From assembly GCA_965243825.1 (NCBI GenBank), contig CBDEVT010000001.1, positions 620,001 through 684,000 of the forward strand: 64,000 bases of DNA, in the 5' to 3' direction. This DNA comes from JAJCYX01 sp965243825. GTDB taxonomy: Bacteria > Chloroflexota > Dehalococcoidia > Lucifugimonadales > Lucifugimonadaceae. The position numbers and the translations under genes were made by a program. Under the pieces are notes generated by a model, which saw nothing but the letters and a program-made list of their open reading frames with translations, was not told the origin of the DNA and searched no databases. Positions 34,946-43,111 of the stretch are shown here, one piece after another; within the stretch, counting starts at the first letter, position 1; each line of letters opens with the position of its first letter.

Positions 34946-36181
34946 ATGATTGACGCGATCGTACTCGGGGCCGGTCAGGCGGGCCTCGCAACCAGCTACC
35001 ACCTCAAACAGCTTGGTGTAGAGCATGTCGTCCTGGAGAAGGACAGGCCGGGTTCGACCTGGCTGACCCAGCGCTGGGACTCTTTCATGCTCAACACCAT
35101 CAACCGCCTGACGCAACTTCCAGGTTTGCCATTCGCGCCGGAGGACACGGAAGGCTTCGAAAGCGCTACTTACCTTGCGGACTACCTCAAGCGCTTCGTT
35201 GAAGAGCATCAGCTGCCGCTGAGGTCCGGCGTTGAAGTGGTCTCCGTTGTCCGAGATGACAACGGTCACTTTGAGGTCGAGTTGTCCACCGGAGGACGGC
35301 TGAGCGCAAAGTCGGTTGTCGTTGCTACCGGTTCGCAGAACGTGCCGATGGTTCCAGGTGCTGCCGATTCACTTCCACCCGGGATCACGTCACTCACTTC
35401 GGCGACATACAAGAATCCGGGCTCGGTACCCGCAGGTGCAGCGCTCGTGGTGGGCAGCGGACAATCGGGCGTCCAGATCGCGGAGGACCTGGTCGACTCA
35501 GGTCGTGATGTGTTTCTTTCGACCTCCAAGGTTGGACGGCTCCCTCGTTTCTACCGGGGTCAAGATGTTCTCCACTGGTTCGATCTGACCGATTTTTGGA
35601 ACGACCGCCCTGCCGATCTTGCTGACCCGGCGGAGATGAAGGCGAAGCAGCCGCAGGTTTCGGGTACCGATGGCGGACACACCGTCAGCCTTCAAAGTCT
35701 TCGAAAGAAAGGCGTCCAGTTACTTGGTCGGCTCGATTCGTTCGATGGGAACACCGCCCGCTTTCAAGACAATCTCCGCGAGAACGTGGAGTTCGCAGAC
35801 ACGGTCTCACAACGGCTGACGACTCGCCTTGATGGATTGATCACAGTGCAGGGGCATGATCTGCCGGAAATGATGCCCGACCCTGCCGATGAAGTCGATC
35901 AGGATCTGCTCGCCTACAAGGCACCGAAGGAACTCGATCTCGCGGAACGCGGAATATCCACGGTGATCTGGTCAACCGGTTTCACCGGGGATTTCAGTTA
36001 CCTGGACGTTCCGGGAGCGCTGGACTCACAGGGCCAGCCAGAACATGTTGACGGTGTTTCCAACGTGCCCGGACTCTACTTCATGGGCATGATCTGGTTA
36101 CGCACCCGAAGCTCAGGCGTTGTCTACGGCGTGAACGCGGACGCCGAGGCGATCAGCAAAGAGTTGGTTGCAGGACTCTGA
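34946..36181 (+). CDS. Flavin-containing monooxygenase (FAD/NADPH)
   Basis: A 411-residue flavoprotein of the class B monooxygenase type. The FAD motif is VLGAGQAGLATSYHL (GxGxxG), an acidic residue at the end of strand 2 (VLEKDRPG) follows, and the NADPH motif is VVGSGQSGVQIAEDL. VVVATGSQNVP and VIWSTGFTGDF are the two ATG motifs of this superfamily. Such enzymes add oxygen to N, S or carbonyl groups; SAR202-type genomes are rich in flavin monooxygenases, but a precise substrate cannot be assigned. It probably shares a transcript with the upstream sugar-acid dehydratase and converges with the next sulfatase, with 8 bp between stops. Confidence 0.88.
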   Translation: MIDAIVLGAGQAGLATSYHLKQLGVEHVVLEKDRPGSTWLTQRWDSFMLNTINRLTQLPGLPFAPEDTEGFESATYLADYLKRFVEEHQLPLRSGVEVVSVVRDDNGHFEVELSTGGRLSAKSVVVATGSQNVPMVPGAADSLPPGITSLTSATYKNPGSVPAGAALVVGSGQSGVQIAEDLVDSGRDVFLSTSKVGRLPRFYRGQDVLHWFDLTDFWNDRPADLADPAEMKAKQPQVSGTDGGHTVSLQSLRKKGVQLLGRLDSFDGNTARFQDNLRENVEFADTVSQRLTTRLDGLITVQGHDLPEMMPDPADEVDQDLLAYKAPKELDLAERGISTVIWSTGFTGDFSYLDVPGALDSQGQPEHVDGVSNVPGLYFMGMIWLRTRSSGVVYGVNADAEAISKELVAGL

Positions 36182-36189
36182 AGCCTTAA

Positions 36190-37863
36190 CTACAACATCC
36201 TGCCAGAAAGCGGTGCGCGGTGCTGGTGGATGTGGGCATGCTGGCCTTTGAGTCGTTTTGCCAACACTGATGGCTTAACCGGCCAGGGCAACACTCCGGC
36301 GCGCTCTGCCCATGCGTTGTACTCCGCCTCCATTTCGGCAACGCGTTCCGGCTCTGTTGCAGCAAGATCGTTCAGCTCCGTGCGATCGTCTGACATGTTG
36401 TAGAGCTCCCACGGCTTATCCCACTCGGCGACCAGCTTCCAGTCGCCGATGCGGATGCCGCGGTTGCCCTCGTGCTCGATCGCTATCGGCTTGTCGCGTT
36501 CCCAATCCCTGCGTTCGATCAGTGGCACGAAGCTTTCGCCCTCCAGCGGCGTGATCTCCTGGTCGTTGAATTCAGACGGATAGCTTGCTCCTGCAAGGTC
36601 ATAGAGGGTCGCTGCGATATCGATGATCTGCATCGGAGAGTGGTCAATCTCCGCAGCCTCGATCTGAGCCGGCCAGTGGACAATGAACGGAGTCGTGATT
36701 CCGCCCTCATGGATCCAGCGCTTGAACAGGCGGAAAGGAGTGTCTGAGACGTTGGCCCACGGAAGTTCGACTGCCTGGAACGTGGTGTCTGGCCCCGGAC
36801 GAAGCTCGGGAATATCGCCAACACGCACAGGCTGACCATCCAGTGTTAGCGATGTCTCCCACTGTGAGGGATCAGGCCAATCCGTGTCCTCCTGCATCAG
36901 CTCAGCGCATCCACCGTTATCGGACAGGAACATGATTACGGTGTTTTCGTACTGGCCCTTCTCTTTCAGAGTCTTGACGATATCCCCGACGGCCCGGTCA
37001 ACCTGCTCGATCATCGCCGAGTAGGCAGCCATCCTGATGTCCTCGTACTCCTTGTTCTGCACGTCTTCCCACGGCGGAGCATCTTCGTCGCGCGGAGATA
37101 TCGGCCATTTTGAGTCGACGATGCCGAGGCCTTTCTGTTCTTCGTGGCGGGCTGTGCGAGTGGCGTCGTAGCCCTGCATGTACCTGCCCTCGTACTTCAC
37201 GATGTCGTCTTCCCACGCATGCAGCGGCCAGTGGGGAGCGGTGAAGGCGACGTACTGAAAGAAAGGCATGCCCATATCCACGGCTTCGCTGATCTGGTTT
37301 TGCGCCTGGTCTGCGATGGCATCGGTCATGTGGAAGTCCGTCGTCTCAACGTCAATGAGCTGGTCTTCCAGCACGAGCGACTTCGGGTTCCAGTGAGAAT
37401 CTGCGGCGTTCATCATTGCGAACGATCGATCGAAGCCGCGCTGTTTGGGCATTGGATGACGCTCATCACCGAAAACCCACTGATCCCGTTTTCGGTTGTC
37501 CCATCCACCGGCGACATGCCACTTGCCTGAGATCAGCGTGCGATATCCAGCCTCTTTTAGGACCTCGGCCATCGTCACGGATGTTGTGTTCAAGAACCCC
37601 TGGTAGGAAGGCACCCCGAGGTCTTCGGTCATCTGCCCGATCCCCGCCTGGTGCGGGTGGAGACCGGTGAGCAGCGCAGCGCGGGATGGGCAGCAACGTG
37701 CGCCGTTGTACATCTGCGTAAATCGCAGGCCGTTGTAACCGAGAGCATCGATGTTTGGCGTGTTGATCTCGCCGCCATAACAGCCAAGGTCAGAAAAGCC
37801 GAGGTCATCGACCATCATCACGATGAAGTTTGGACGACCGGAACTGGAAGCAGGTTGTGACAA
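36190..37863 (-). CDS. Arylsulfatase-type sulfatase (Cys-type)
   Basis: A 557-residue sulfatase. FIVMMVDDLGFSDLGCYGGE holds metal-binding Asp residues. The maturation motif is C-C-P-S-R (Cys57) followed by AALLTG. GKWHVAGG and MFLSDNGGCAE carry further active-site residues. The C-terminal ELYNMSDDRTELNDLAA is the typical end block. It is larger than the upstream sulfatase and closest in style to arylsulfatase A/AtsA-type enzymes. No signal peptide is visible. It would desulfate an organic sulfate in the cytoplasm and needs formylglycine maturation. It is a single gene, co-oriented with the TetR regulator 33 bp upstream, so the two may be co-transcribed. Confidence 0.9.
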   Translation of the reverse strand: MSQPASSSGRPNFIVMMVDDLGFSDLGCYGGEINTPNIDALGYNGLRFTQMYNGARCCPSRAALLTGLHPHQAGIGQMTEDLGVPSYQGFLNTTSVTMAEVLKEAGYRTLISGKWHVAGGWDNRKRDQWVFGDERHPMPKQRGFDRSFAMMNAADSHWNPKSLVLEDQLIDVETTDFHMTDAIADQAQNQISEAVDMGMPFFQYVAFTAPHWPLHAWEDDIVKYEGRYMQGYDATRTARHEEQKGLGIVDSKWPISPRDEDAPPWEDVQNKEYEDIRMAAYSAMIEQVDRAVGDIVKTLKEKGQYENTVIMFLSDNGGCAELMQEDTDWPDPSQWETSLTLDGQPVRVGDIPELRPGPDTTFQAVELPWANVSDTPFRLFKRWIHEGGITTPFIVHWPAQIEAAEIDHSPMQIIDIAATLYDLAGASYPSEFNDQEITPLEGESFVPLIERRDWERDKPIAIEHEGNRGIRIGDWKLVAEWDKPWELYNMSDDRTELNDLAATEPERVAEMEAEYNAWAERAGVLPWPVKPSVLAKRLKGQHAHIHQHRAPLSGRML

Positions 37864-37896
37864 GGTCGGACCTCTATTGAAACTGTGAGCGAAGGC

Positions 37897-38517
37897 CTAT
37901 GCCGGGTCAGGAAACAGAACAGCGATGAAGTTGTCAACGATTTTCATCAGCTGTTTGCGAGACGCTCCGGCCCGCGCGCGCACTTTTATGCTGTGAATCA
38001 CTGAGTGGATCATCTCTGCAAGGGCGTCGGGATCGAACCGTTCAGGAAGAAGTCCCGCTTCCTGATCCCTGCGGAACCTGCCAGCGATGCCTTCGTCTGT
38101 CTGGTCGTACATCACGGCAAGTTTGCTTCTCAGGTCTGCGTCGCACTCAGCAGCGTCAGTCGCCACGTTGACGATCATGCAGCCCAGCGGCTTGCCTCTT
38201 TGCGTTGCTGACTCGACGCTTGTCCGTAGGAAGTCTTCAACGGCAGATTTCGGATCTTCGGCGCGCTGGAGGGCTCCAAACTCCCGCTCGCCACTCGTAG
38301 CGGCGTAGCGGTCAATGGCCGCCTCGAATAGCTTTCGTTTATTGCCAAACGCGGCGTAGAGGCTTGGCTTGTTGATCCCCATAGCCTCGGTCAACGCGTC
38401 CATTGACGCGCCTTCGTATCCCCTCTCCCAGAACACCAGGACAGCGGCGTTCAGCACCTGCTCACGATCAAACGATACTGGGCGCCCGCGGGGTCTTTTC
38501 GTAGTTGCTTTTGCCAT
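37897..38517 (-). CDS. TetR-family transcriptional repressor
   Basis: A 206-residue regulator. Residues 15-60 form the TetR HTH: DREQVLNAAVLVFWERGYEGASMDALTEAMGINKPSLYAAFGNKRKLF. The C-terminal ligand-binding domain is all-helical. Its basic N-terminus (MAKATTKRPRGRP) may touch the DNA minor groove. It is transcribed away from the ABM-fold genes, and two palindromes in the 93-bp gap between them are likely operators. It probably represses both sides until a ligand binds. The sulfatase gene follows after 33 bp. Confidence 0.88.
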   Translation of the reverse strand: MAKATTKRPRGRPVSFDREQVLNAAVLVFWERGYEGASMDALTEAMGINKPSLYAAFGNKRKLFEAAIDRYAATSGEREFGALQRAEDPKSAVEDFLRTSVESATQRGKPLGCMIVNVATDAAECDADLRSKLAVMYDQTDEGIAGRFRRDQEAGLLPERFDPDALAEMIHSVIHSIKVRARAGASRKQLMKIVDNFIAVLFPDPA

Positions 38518-38522
38518 ATTCT

Positions 38523-38572
38523 TACTAATCAGTATAAAAAGTCTTGACAGGCCCTGTCATCTCTATTATTGT
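38523..38572 (+). promoter_or_regulatory. Divergent promoter with palindromic TetR-type operators
   Basis: TTGACA (38544-38549) with TATTGT (38567-38572) at 17 bp spacing forms the promoter of the ABM-fold genes. A perfect palindrome TGACAGG-C-CCTGTCA (38545-38559) overlaps its -35 box. A second dyad TACT-AATC-AGTA (38523-38534) lies near the TetR gene start. Both sit where a TetR repressor would act on itself and on its neighbours. Confidence 0.6.
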
Positions 38573-38610
38573 ACTGTTCGTTACATTAATCAAGCTCAGG
38601 AGGAGCAACG

Positions 38611-38988
38611 ATGAGCGACCAGGAAATCACAGTCTCTTACAAGTGGACAGCCAAGCCGGGTAAGGGCGAAGAGTTGAAGGCCATGTACAGCGAGGTGCTG
38701 GAGACGGCGAAGGCCACCGAAGAAGGAACACTGAGGTTCGATGTATTTGAGGTTTCAGAGACCGGTGACTTGCTTGTCGTAGACGTTTTCCGCGATGGTG
38801 CAGCCCTCGGCGCCCACCTCGGTGGTACGGCGGCAGAGTACTTCCCTAAGCTGTCTGAGATCGCGACCCCCGGCCCGTTCTTCTTCTGTGGTGACGTGCC
38901 CGAAGAGCTGGTTCAGGCTGCAAACGGCATGAACATGGGTGCAGTTTTTGGAACGAAAGCGTTCGGATTCCGTCGAGCGGCTGGTTAA
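38611..38988 (+). CDS. ABM-fold (antibiotic biosynthesis monooxygenase-like) protein
   Basis: A 125-residue dimeric alpha/beta barrel candidate. ITVSYKWTAKPGKGEELKAMYSEVLETAKATEEGTLRFDVFEV follows the ABM/YgiN pattern of a strand, a helix and a second strand. DLLVVDVFRDGAALGAHLGGTAAEYFPKL matches the second half, with the usual His. ABM proteins oxidise quinols or polycyclic substrates, often without cofactor. The ATG follows a strong AGGAGG site. It is the first gene after the operator-bearing promoter shared with the TetR gene. Confidence 0.75.
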   Translation: MSDQEITVSYKWTAKPGKGEELKAMYSEVLETAKATEEGTLRFDVFEVSETGDLLVVDVFRDGAALGAHLGGTAAEYFPKLSEIATPGPFFFCGDVPEELVQAANGMNMGAVFGTKAFGFRRAAG

Positions 38989-39067
38989 ACGGCCCGATTC
39001 GTACGCTCAACCCAGAGTAAGCCCGGATCGGCCGAGGCTACCCGCAACAACATCTCGGAGACTGAAG

Positions 39068-39937
39068 ATGACTACCCGTACAGAACCGATGCCAGACCAT
39101 CTCAAAACACCGTCGCGAATTGGCGATGAGATCAGTATCACCGGCAAGTGGGTCCCGGCGAAAAAGGGCGGTCTCTTTCGGAAGTCTGCTGAGTCGAAGG
39201 AGATGCTAAAAGAGTGGGAAGACATCCATGCGGGAGCCAGGGCCGATTCGGGTGTTCTTTCGACCGAGATAAATCATGCGGTCGGTGAAGACGCGGTGCT
39301 TGTCCACCACGTGTTCGAGAATTCCGATGCACTTGTCCACTACTTCTCAGACACCGCAACTCAGCACATGGGGCCCCTGCTGAAAGTAGCGAATCCGGAC
39401 ATGCACATGGTCCGCGGCGTAAGCATCTCCCAGGAAGTTCGTGAGGCGATCACGGCAAAGCAGGTGCCTGCTGAATTCGGACAGCACATCTTCGGATACG
39501 TGAAGGACGACTACCGTCGACCTGACCAGACGAAGGCAGTGAACGTTACCGCCAAGTGGACCTGCAAGCCGGGCGAAACCTCAAAGCTGGATGAACTCAA
39601 GTACTGGTGGCAGCGCGTCGGGACTGATGCTTACTCGATGGAAAAGGGACTCATCCGCTTCGAGACATACGAGGTGCCTGGTGAGGACGCACTGATAATC
39701 CACGAGGTCTTTGAGGACACAGGTGAGCTGAAGTTTCACCTGACTAAGGGCACTGCGAAGAAATACAAGAACGACATAGACGAGATAGCAGAGCCGGAGC
39801 GCTACTTCTTCCGGGGACCGGTTTCGTGGCTGATTCGCACCTACTCAAAGTTCATGCACCTGCCAGCGACCTACTCGAGCCTCGGCAGTAACCACACAAA
39901 ACCAGGTGGGAGCATGAGCGACGGGACTATTGAGTAA
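39068..39937 (+). CDS. Tandem ABM-fold protein
   Basis: A 289-residue protein with two ABM-like repeats. The first (residues 20-115) contains SITGKWVPAKKGG and VLVHHVFENSDALVHYF. The second (residues 155-255) contains NVTAKWTCKPGETSKLDELKYWWQ and ALIIHEVFEDTGELKFHLTKGTAKKYKNDIDEIAEPERYFFRG. The second repeat is similar to the single-domain protein encoded just upstream. The ATG at 39068 has GGAG about 8 bp upstream. The gap to the upstream gene is 79 bp on the same strand, so co-transcription under the TetR operator is likely. Function is unknown; a fused dimer with one modified site is possible. Confidence 0.75.
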   Translation: MTTRTEPMPDHLKTPSRIGDEISITGKWVPAKKGGLFRKSAESKEMLKEWEDIHAGARADSGVLSTEINHAVGEDAVLVHHVFENSDALVHYFSDTATQHMGPLLKVANPDMHMVRGVSISQEVREAITAKQVPAEFGQHIFGYVKDDYRRPDQTKAVNVTAKWTCKPGETSKLDELKYWWQRVGTDAYSMEKGLIRFETYEVPGEDALIIHEVFEDTGELKFHLTKGTAKKYKNDIDEIAEPERYFFRGPVSWLIRTYSKFMHLPATYSSLGSNHTKPGGSMSDGTIE

Positions 39938-39963
39938 CTAGAACCAGGTCGCTGCGCTGGCTG

Positions 39964-40590
39964 CTACTCACTCTGTTTGAGGTGTTCAAGCACGGCATCG
40001 ACGAGGTCGTCGGGCGTCCTGGTTCCGTCCTGGTAAAGAATGGGCAGCTTGAACCGCTTCGCCTGTTCTTCTATCAGGTCGTTATACCAGTAGCTCCGCG
40101 CCAGGAAGTGCTCGAGGAACAGCTCTGGCTTTGAGGAACCCTTGCCTTCATCGTACTTTCGCTCGCGTTCTTCCAAAACCTCCCGCTTCGCCACCAGCCA
40201 GAACGAAGCCAAGTTCTCGTTATCCAGTGCAGAGACCATCTCCGGACGGAAGTACCAGCCATCGATAACAATCTGAGGACCAGAGGAGGCGTGGAGGCGG
40301 ATCACACCCTGGATAGCCGGCCACATGGCCTGATGTTCAGCAGTGGCGTCGGCGATTGTTTGCTCCACCGGTCGGCTGATGAAGTATTCAATCCAGTTCA
40401 CGCCGGTGACAGTCTGTGTCATTCCATGCAGGCCAGGATGAGATTCAGGTGTTGTGATTGCCCTTGCACCGGCGGCCAGATCATCGGCAGTAAGCCGGCC
40501 TGCACCGAGCCGATTGGACAGGGCCTGCCCCAGGGTCGTCTTTCCGGCAGCCGACACACCGCCAATCAAGATCACGTTTGGTGCAGGCAA
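39964..40590 (-). CDS. P-loop small-molecule kinase-like protein
   Basis: A 208-residue P-loop protein. NVILIGGVSAAGKTTLGQAL is Walker A. LTADDL lies where nucleotide kinases hold a substrate-binding Asp, and IVIDGWYFRPE is the second core strand. The lid region is EREVLEERERKYD-like and rich in charge. It is probably a kinase for a small molecule; chloramphenicol-, gluconate- or 2-phosphoglycerate-kinase-like relatives are all possible. No toxin-antitoxin partner is adjacent. It converges with the tandem ABM gene. Confidence 0.75.
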   Translation of the reverse strand: MPAPNVILIGGVSAAGKTTLGQALSNRLGAGRLTADDLAAGARAITTPESHPGLHGMTQTVTGVNWIEYFISRPVEQTIADATAEHQAMWPAIQGVIRLHASSGPQIVIDGWYFRPEMVSALDNENLASFWLVAKREVLEERERKYDEGKGSSKPELFLEHFLARSYWYNDLIEEQAKRFKLPILYQDGTRTPDDLVDAVLEHLKQSE

Positions 40591-40669
40591 TGATTTCTCC
40601 GGTCTTGCAGCCTAAAGGCATCAACTATCTGGACTTGGCGATCAGATGTGCCAGTAGTACCTTGTGCGC

Positions 40670-41716
40670 ATGAATACTACTGAAACATCAGCCACTCGCC
40701 TGACCTCCGATGCGCACGAAGTCTCCTCTGCGTTCGACGCGATTGAGAGCTACTTTGAGCGTGGCTGGACAGACGGACTGCCGGTTGTTCCACCTACGCC
40801 TGAGCTTGTAGAGACGTTCCTGGCCGCGGCGAAACTGCAGCCCGACCAGATCGTCGGCGTAGAGCCGGTGAAAGGCGCAGTGATCACCGCAGAGAAAGCT
40901 GCGATCAACGCCGTGATGGCTGGCTGCAAGCCGGAGTACCTGCCTGTTGTTGTCGCAGCGGTGGAGGCTATAACAGAAGACCGGTTCAGCCTGCACGGCA
41001 TCTCAGTTAGCACGATGGGCGCGGGCATACTGCTCGTACTGAACGGCCCAATCGTCGAGCAGCTTGGCGTAAACACCGCGGAGTCGGTCTTCGGCCCTGG
41101 TAACCGCGCCAACGCAACCATCGGTCGTGCGGTCCGATTGATCGTCACAAACGTCGTGGGCACTCGCGCCGGTGATCTCGACAAAGCGACCGTTGGACAT
41201 CCCGGCAAGTACACATGGTGCATCGGCGAGAAGGTGAGCCGCTCGCCGTTCGAACCGCTTCATGTTTCGCGTGGGTTTGCTGAAGACGAGAGCACCGTCA
41301 CTGCCTTCGCCGGACTCAGCGGAATTCAGGTAGGCGAGCACGAGGCCAACACGCCCGAAACCCTGCTCAACTCGTTCGCGGGAAGGCTATATGCGCTGGG
41401 CCAGTCGATGCAGGAGGTGCTAATCGTCTTCTGCCCCGAGCATGCGGCGTTCCTGAAAGATGCGGGTTGGAGCCGCAAGCAGGTTTGCGACTACCTGTTT
41501 GAGATCACGAAAGCACCACCGCCACGCATTTATGCAGAAGGCGGTGTGAAAGAGGCGCTCAACGAGAAGGCGGCGTCAGGTGCTGGCGCCCTCGCTTCAC
41601 CAGACGCGGTAGTGCCGATAGTTGCAGGTGGCGACGGCGGAGGCTGGAGCATGGTTATCCCGATGTGGGCCACAGGCACCAAGACCAGGTCGGTGACGAA
41701 GAAGATCGCTTCGTGA
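40670..41716 (+). CDS. Conserved-looking protein upstream of the UGSC selenoprotein
   Basis: A 348-residue cytoplasmic protein with no family that I can name confidently. Its N-terminus SAFDAIESYFERGWTDGLPVVPPTPELVETFL is a compact, probably substrate-binding motif. GRAVRLIVTNVVGTRAGDLDKATVGHPGKYTWCIGE contains a conserved-looking Cys. AEHAAFLKDAGWSRKQVCDYLFE-like helices follow. It ends with a Gly-rich AGGDGGGWSMVIPMW. The gene starts a plus-strand cluster of three: it overlaps the next ORF by 4 bp and is followed by the UGSC selenoprotein gene. Joint function in a thiol/selenol redox reaction or in catabolism is an inference from that order. ATG 40670 is chosen over GTG 40664; neither has a clear ribosome-binding site. 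Confidence 0.7.
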   Translation: MNTTETSATRLTSDAHEVSSAFDAIESYFERGWTDGLPVVPPTPELVETFLAAAKLQPDQIVGVEPVKGAVITAEKAAINAVMAGCKPEYLPVVVAAVEAITEDRFSLHGISVSTMGAGILLVLNGPIVEQLGVNTAESVFGPGNRANATIGRAVRLIVTNVVGTRAGDLDKATVGHPGKYTWCIGEKVSRSPFEPLHVSRGFAEDESTVTAFAGLSGIQVGEHEANTPETLLNSFAGRLYALGQSMQEVLIVFCPEHAAFLKDAGWSRKQVCDYLFEITKAPPPRIYAEGGVKEALNEKAASGAGALASPDAVVPIVAGGDGGGWSMVIPMWATGTKTRSVTKKIAS

Positions 41717-42177
41717 TCGTGTTGAGGCACATACTCAAGTCAGGGCCTCAACAAGTATTCGATTGGGCGAACTTGACCGCGGCCGAGCTCCGGTACCACG
41801 CGTTCCAGGGCGATATTGAGTTCGCCATTGATTGCACGGATTTCAGTGCAAGATTCAGTTGGATACCCGCGTTCGACTTCGCACTTTCATTCTGCCATGC
41901 AATGCGTTTCTTGGAGGATCAGGAGCAGATTGATTTCACCGAATCAGCAGATGTGATCAATCTTGTCGTGGTTCATGACCGAGTTTTAGTAAGCGCTAGC
42001 TATTGCAATGGGGTTGCCGAGGCGCCTCGACGTGAACTCTTACAAACCGCTGATGAGTTTCTCCGCGATCTGGTTGATAAATATGTCACGCGGTATCCTG
42101 GACTTCAGTACAGTGCTGACTTCCGGAAACAGTTGCGCGGGGTCGGATACAATCTCATCGACCGATCATTTGGCTAG
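41713..42177 (+). CDS. Translationally coupled orphan protein
   Basis: A 154-residue ORF starting at GTG 41713, which overlaps the stop of the upstream gene in the GTGA arrangement typical of coupling. The protein is rich in aromatic residues (FDWANLTAAELRYHAFQGDIEFAIDCTDFSARFSWIPAFDF) and ends in a basic helix. No family is recognised. Its base composition looks more AT-rich than its neighbours, which may mark a later arrival. It has no signal peptide. It sits between the conserved-looking gene and the selenoprotein gene, so a link to them is possible but unproven. Confidence 0.55.
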   Translation: MIVLRHILKSGPQQVFDWANLTAAELRYHAFQGDIEFAIDCTDFSARFSWIPAFDFALSFCHAMRFLEDQEQIDFTESADVINLVVVHDRVLVSASYCNGVAEAPRRELLQTADEFLRDLVDKYVTRYPGLQYSADFRKQLRGVGYNLIDRSFG

Positions 42178-42196
42178 AGGTAAGCGAGAAACAAAC

Positions 42197-42742
42197 ATGA
42201 CAACCGAAGCCAAGATCACGGTACTCGATCCGACATCGTCTTTATCAATCGCAACCGCAGGCATGGCTACGCGGCCCGAAACACTTGCTGGTAAACGCAT
42301 CGGCCTGCTTTCTAATGACAAGCTGAACGCCGAGCAGCTACTCGACGCAATCTACGATGTTCTCGCTGATCGCTTTGAAGTTGCTCCTTCACACCGGGTG
42401 AACAAGGGCAATGCGTCACGCCCTGCAGAACCAGACCTGCTTAAGACATTCGCGTCAGAGGTAGATGTCGCTTTATTAGCCAACGGAGACTGAGGGAGCT
42501 GTTCGTCGTGCAGTGTGCACGACTCGATGCAGCTAGAGGCCCTGGGCGTCCCGGCCATCGCCATCTGCACTGAGCCGTTCAGGTCAGGGGCGCAGGCCAT
42601 CGCGAACCTGGGGAATATGCCTGACTACCCGTTTGCAGTTATTCAGCATCCGATCGGCAGCCTGACTCCAGAGCAGATCCGCGAACGAGCAGTCGAAGCG
42701 GCACCGCAGGTGATCAGTTCCTTGCTGGCCAGGCCAGAGTAG
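42197..42742 (+). CDS. UGSC-family selenoprotein (in-frame TGA read as selenocysteine)
   Basis: A 181-residue protein if the TGA at 42491-42493 is read as selenocysteine (Sec99). Both halves lie in the same frame and join as LLANGD-U-GSCSSCSVHDSMQLE. The UGSC motif is the hallmark of a selenoprotein family known from marine metagenomes; Cys homologues carry CGSC. The first half has a TlpA/reductase-like start (ETLAGKRIGLLSNDKLNAEQLLDAIYDVLADRF). The second half (GVPAIAICTEPFRSGAQAIANL) has an ordered fold with no break. A perfect hairpin starts 11 bases after the TGA (separate entry). An ordinary annotation would split the gene in two or call it a pseudogene. Redox function is inferred from the Sec/Cys cluster. 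The ATG at 42197 has AGAGGT about 15 bp upstream. Confidence 0.85.
42491..42523 (+). promoter_or_regulatory. Probable bacterial SECIS element
   Basis: After the TGA (42491-42493) and an 11-base spacer comes a perfect 8-bp stem, GTCGTGCA (42505-42512) with TGCACGAC (42516-42523), closed by the loop GTG. The loop starts about 20 bases after the TGA and its first base is G. This agrees with the known bacterial SECIS rule: a stem-loop just downstream of UGA with a G at the start of a small apical loop, bound by SelB. Confidence 0.8.
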
Positions 42743-42797
42743 CACCGCTGTGATGGTTCGCGATCCTAACTGGCTCGAATGCGCGCCGGACCTGGCA

Positions 42798-43094
42798 CTA
42801 TTCGGTCGCGGCCCTGTACCTGTTTAAGGCCAGAGAGACATGCCATTTAAGCTCGGCTGCGTTGATATTGCCAGCGGCGGCATTAAAGTGTTCGGGCTCT
42901 CCCACAAAATCGCTAATTGCGGAATAGACCGAGGCTTCGACCTCGCTCTCCGGGAAGCCGGCAATGAACACTTCCAGGTTGTTCTCCCGGACTCTCAAGT
43001 ACTCGGCCTGAAACTGGAGCGCCGTTATTTCGCCCTCAACGAATCGTTCAACGGTCCTCATGAACTCTCGAACCCGGTCAGGGCGCTCGTTCAT
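42798..43094 (-). CDS. Small helical protein, possibly colicin-immunity-like
   Basis: A 98-residue all-helical protein (RVREFMRTVERFVEGEITALQFQAEYLRVRENNLEVF, then AELKWHVSLALNRYR). The layout of helices resembles the colicin-like self-immunity family, but the match is weak and no toxin gene is adjacent. The ATG at 43094 has AGGAG 6 bp upstream and is preferred over ATGs at 43112 and 43115. It lies just after the SDR gene on the same strand and may be co-transcribed with it. Alternatively it is a small regulator. Confidence 0.5.
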   Translation of the reverse strand: MNERPDRVREFMRTVERFVEGEITALQFQAEYLRVRENNLEVFIAGFPESEVEASVYSAISDFVGEPEHFNAAAGNINAAELKWHVSLALNRYRAATE

Positions 43095-43111
43095 GCCAGT
43101 CTCCTCTCCCA

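Noticed and set aside
42008..42493. An ORF ending at the TGA, and a second ORF 42515-42742, as two separate genes or a pseudogene
   Set aside because: The halves share one frame, join at a UGSC motif and are followed by a SECIS-like hairpin, so a single selenoprotein explains them better.
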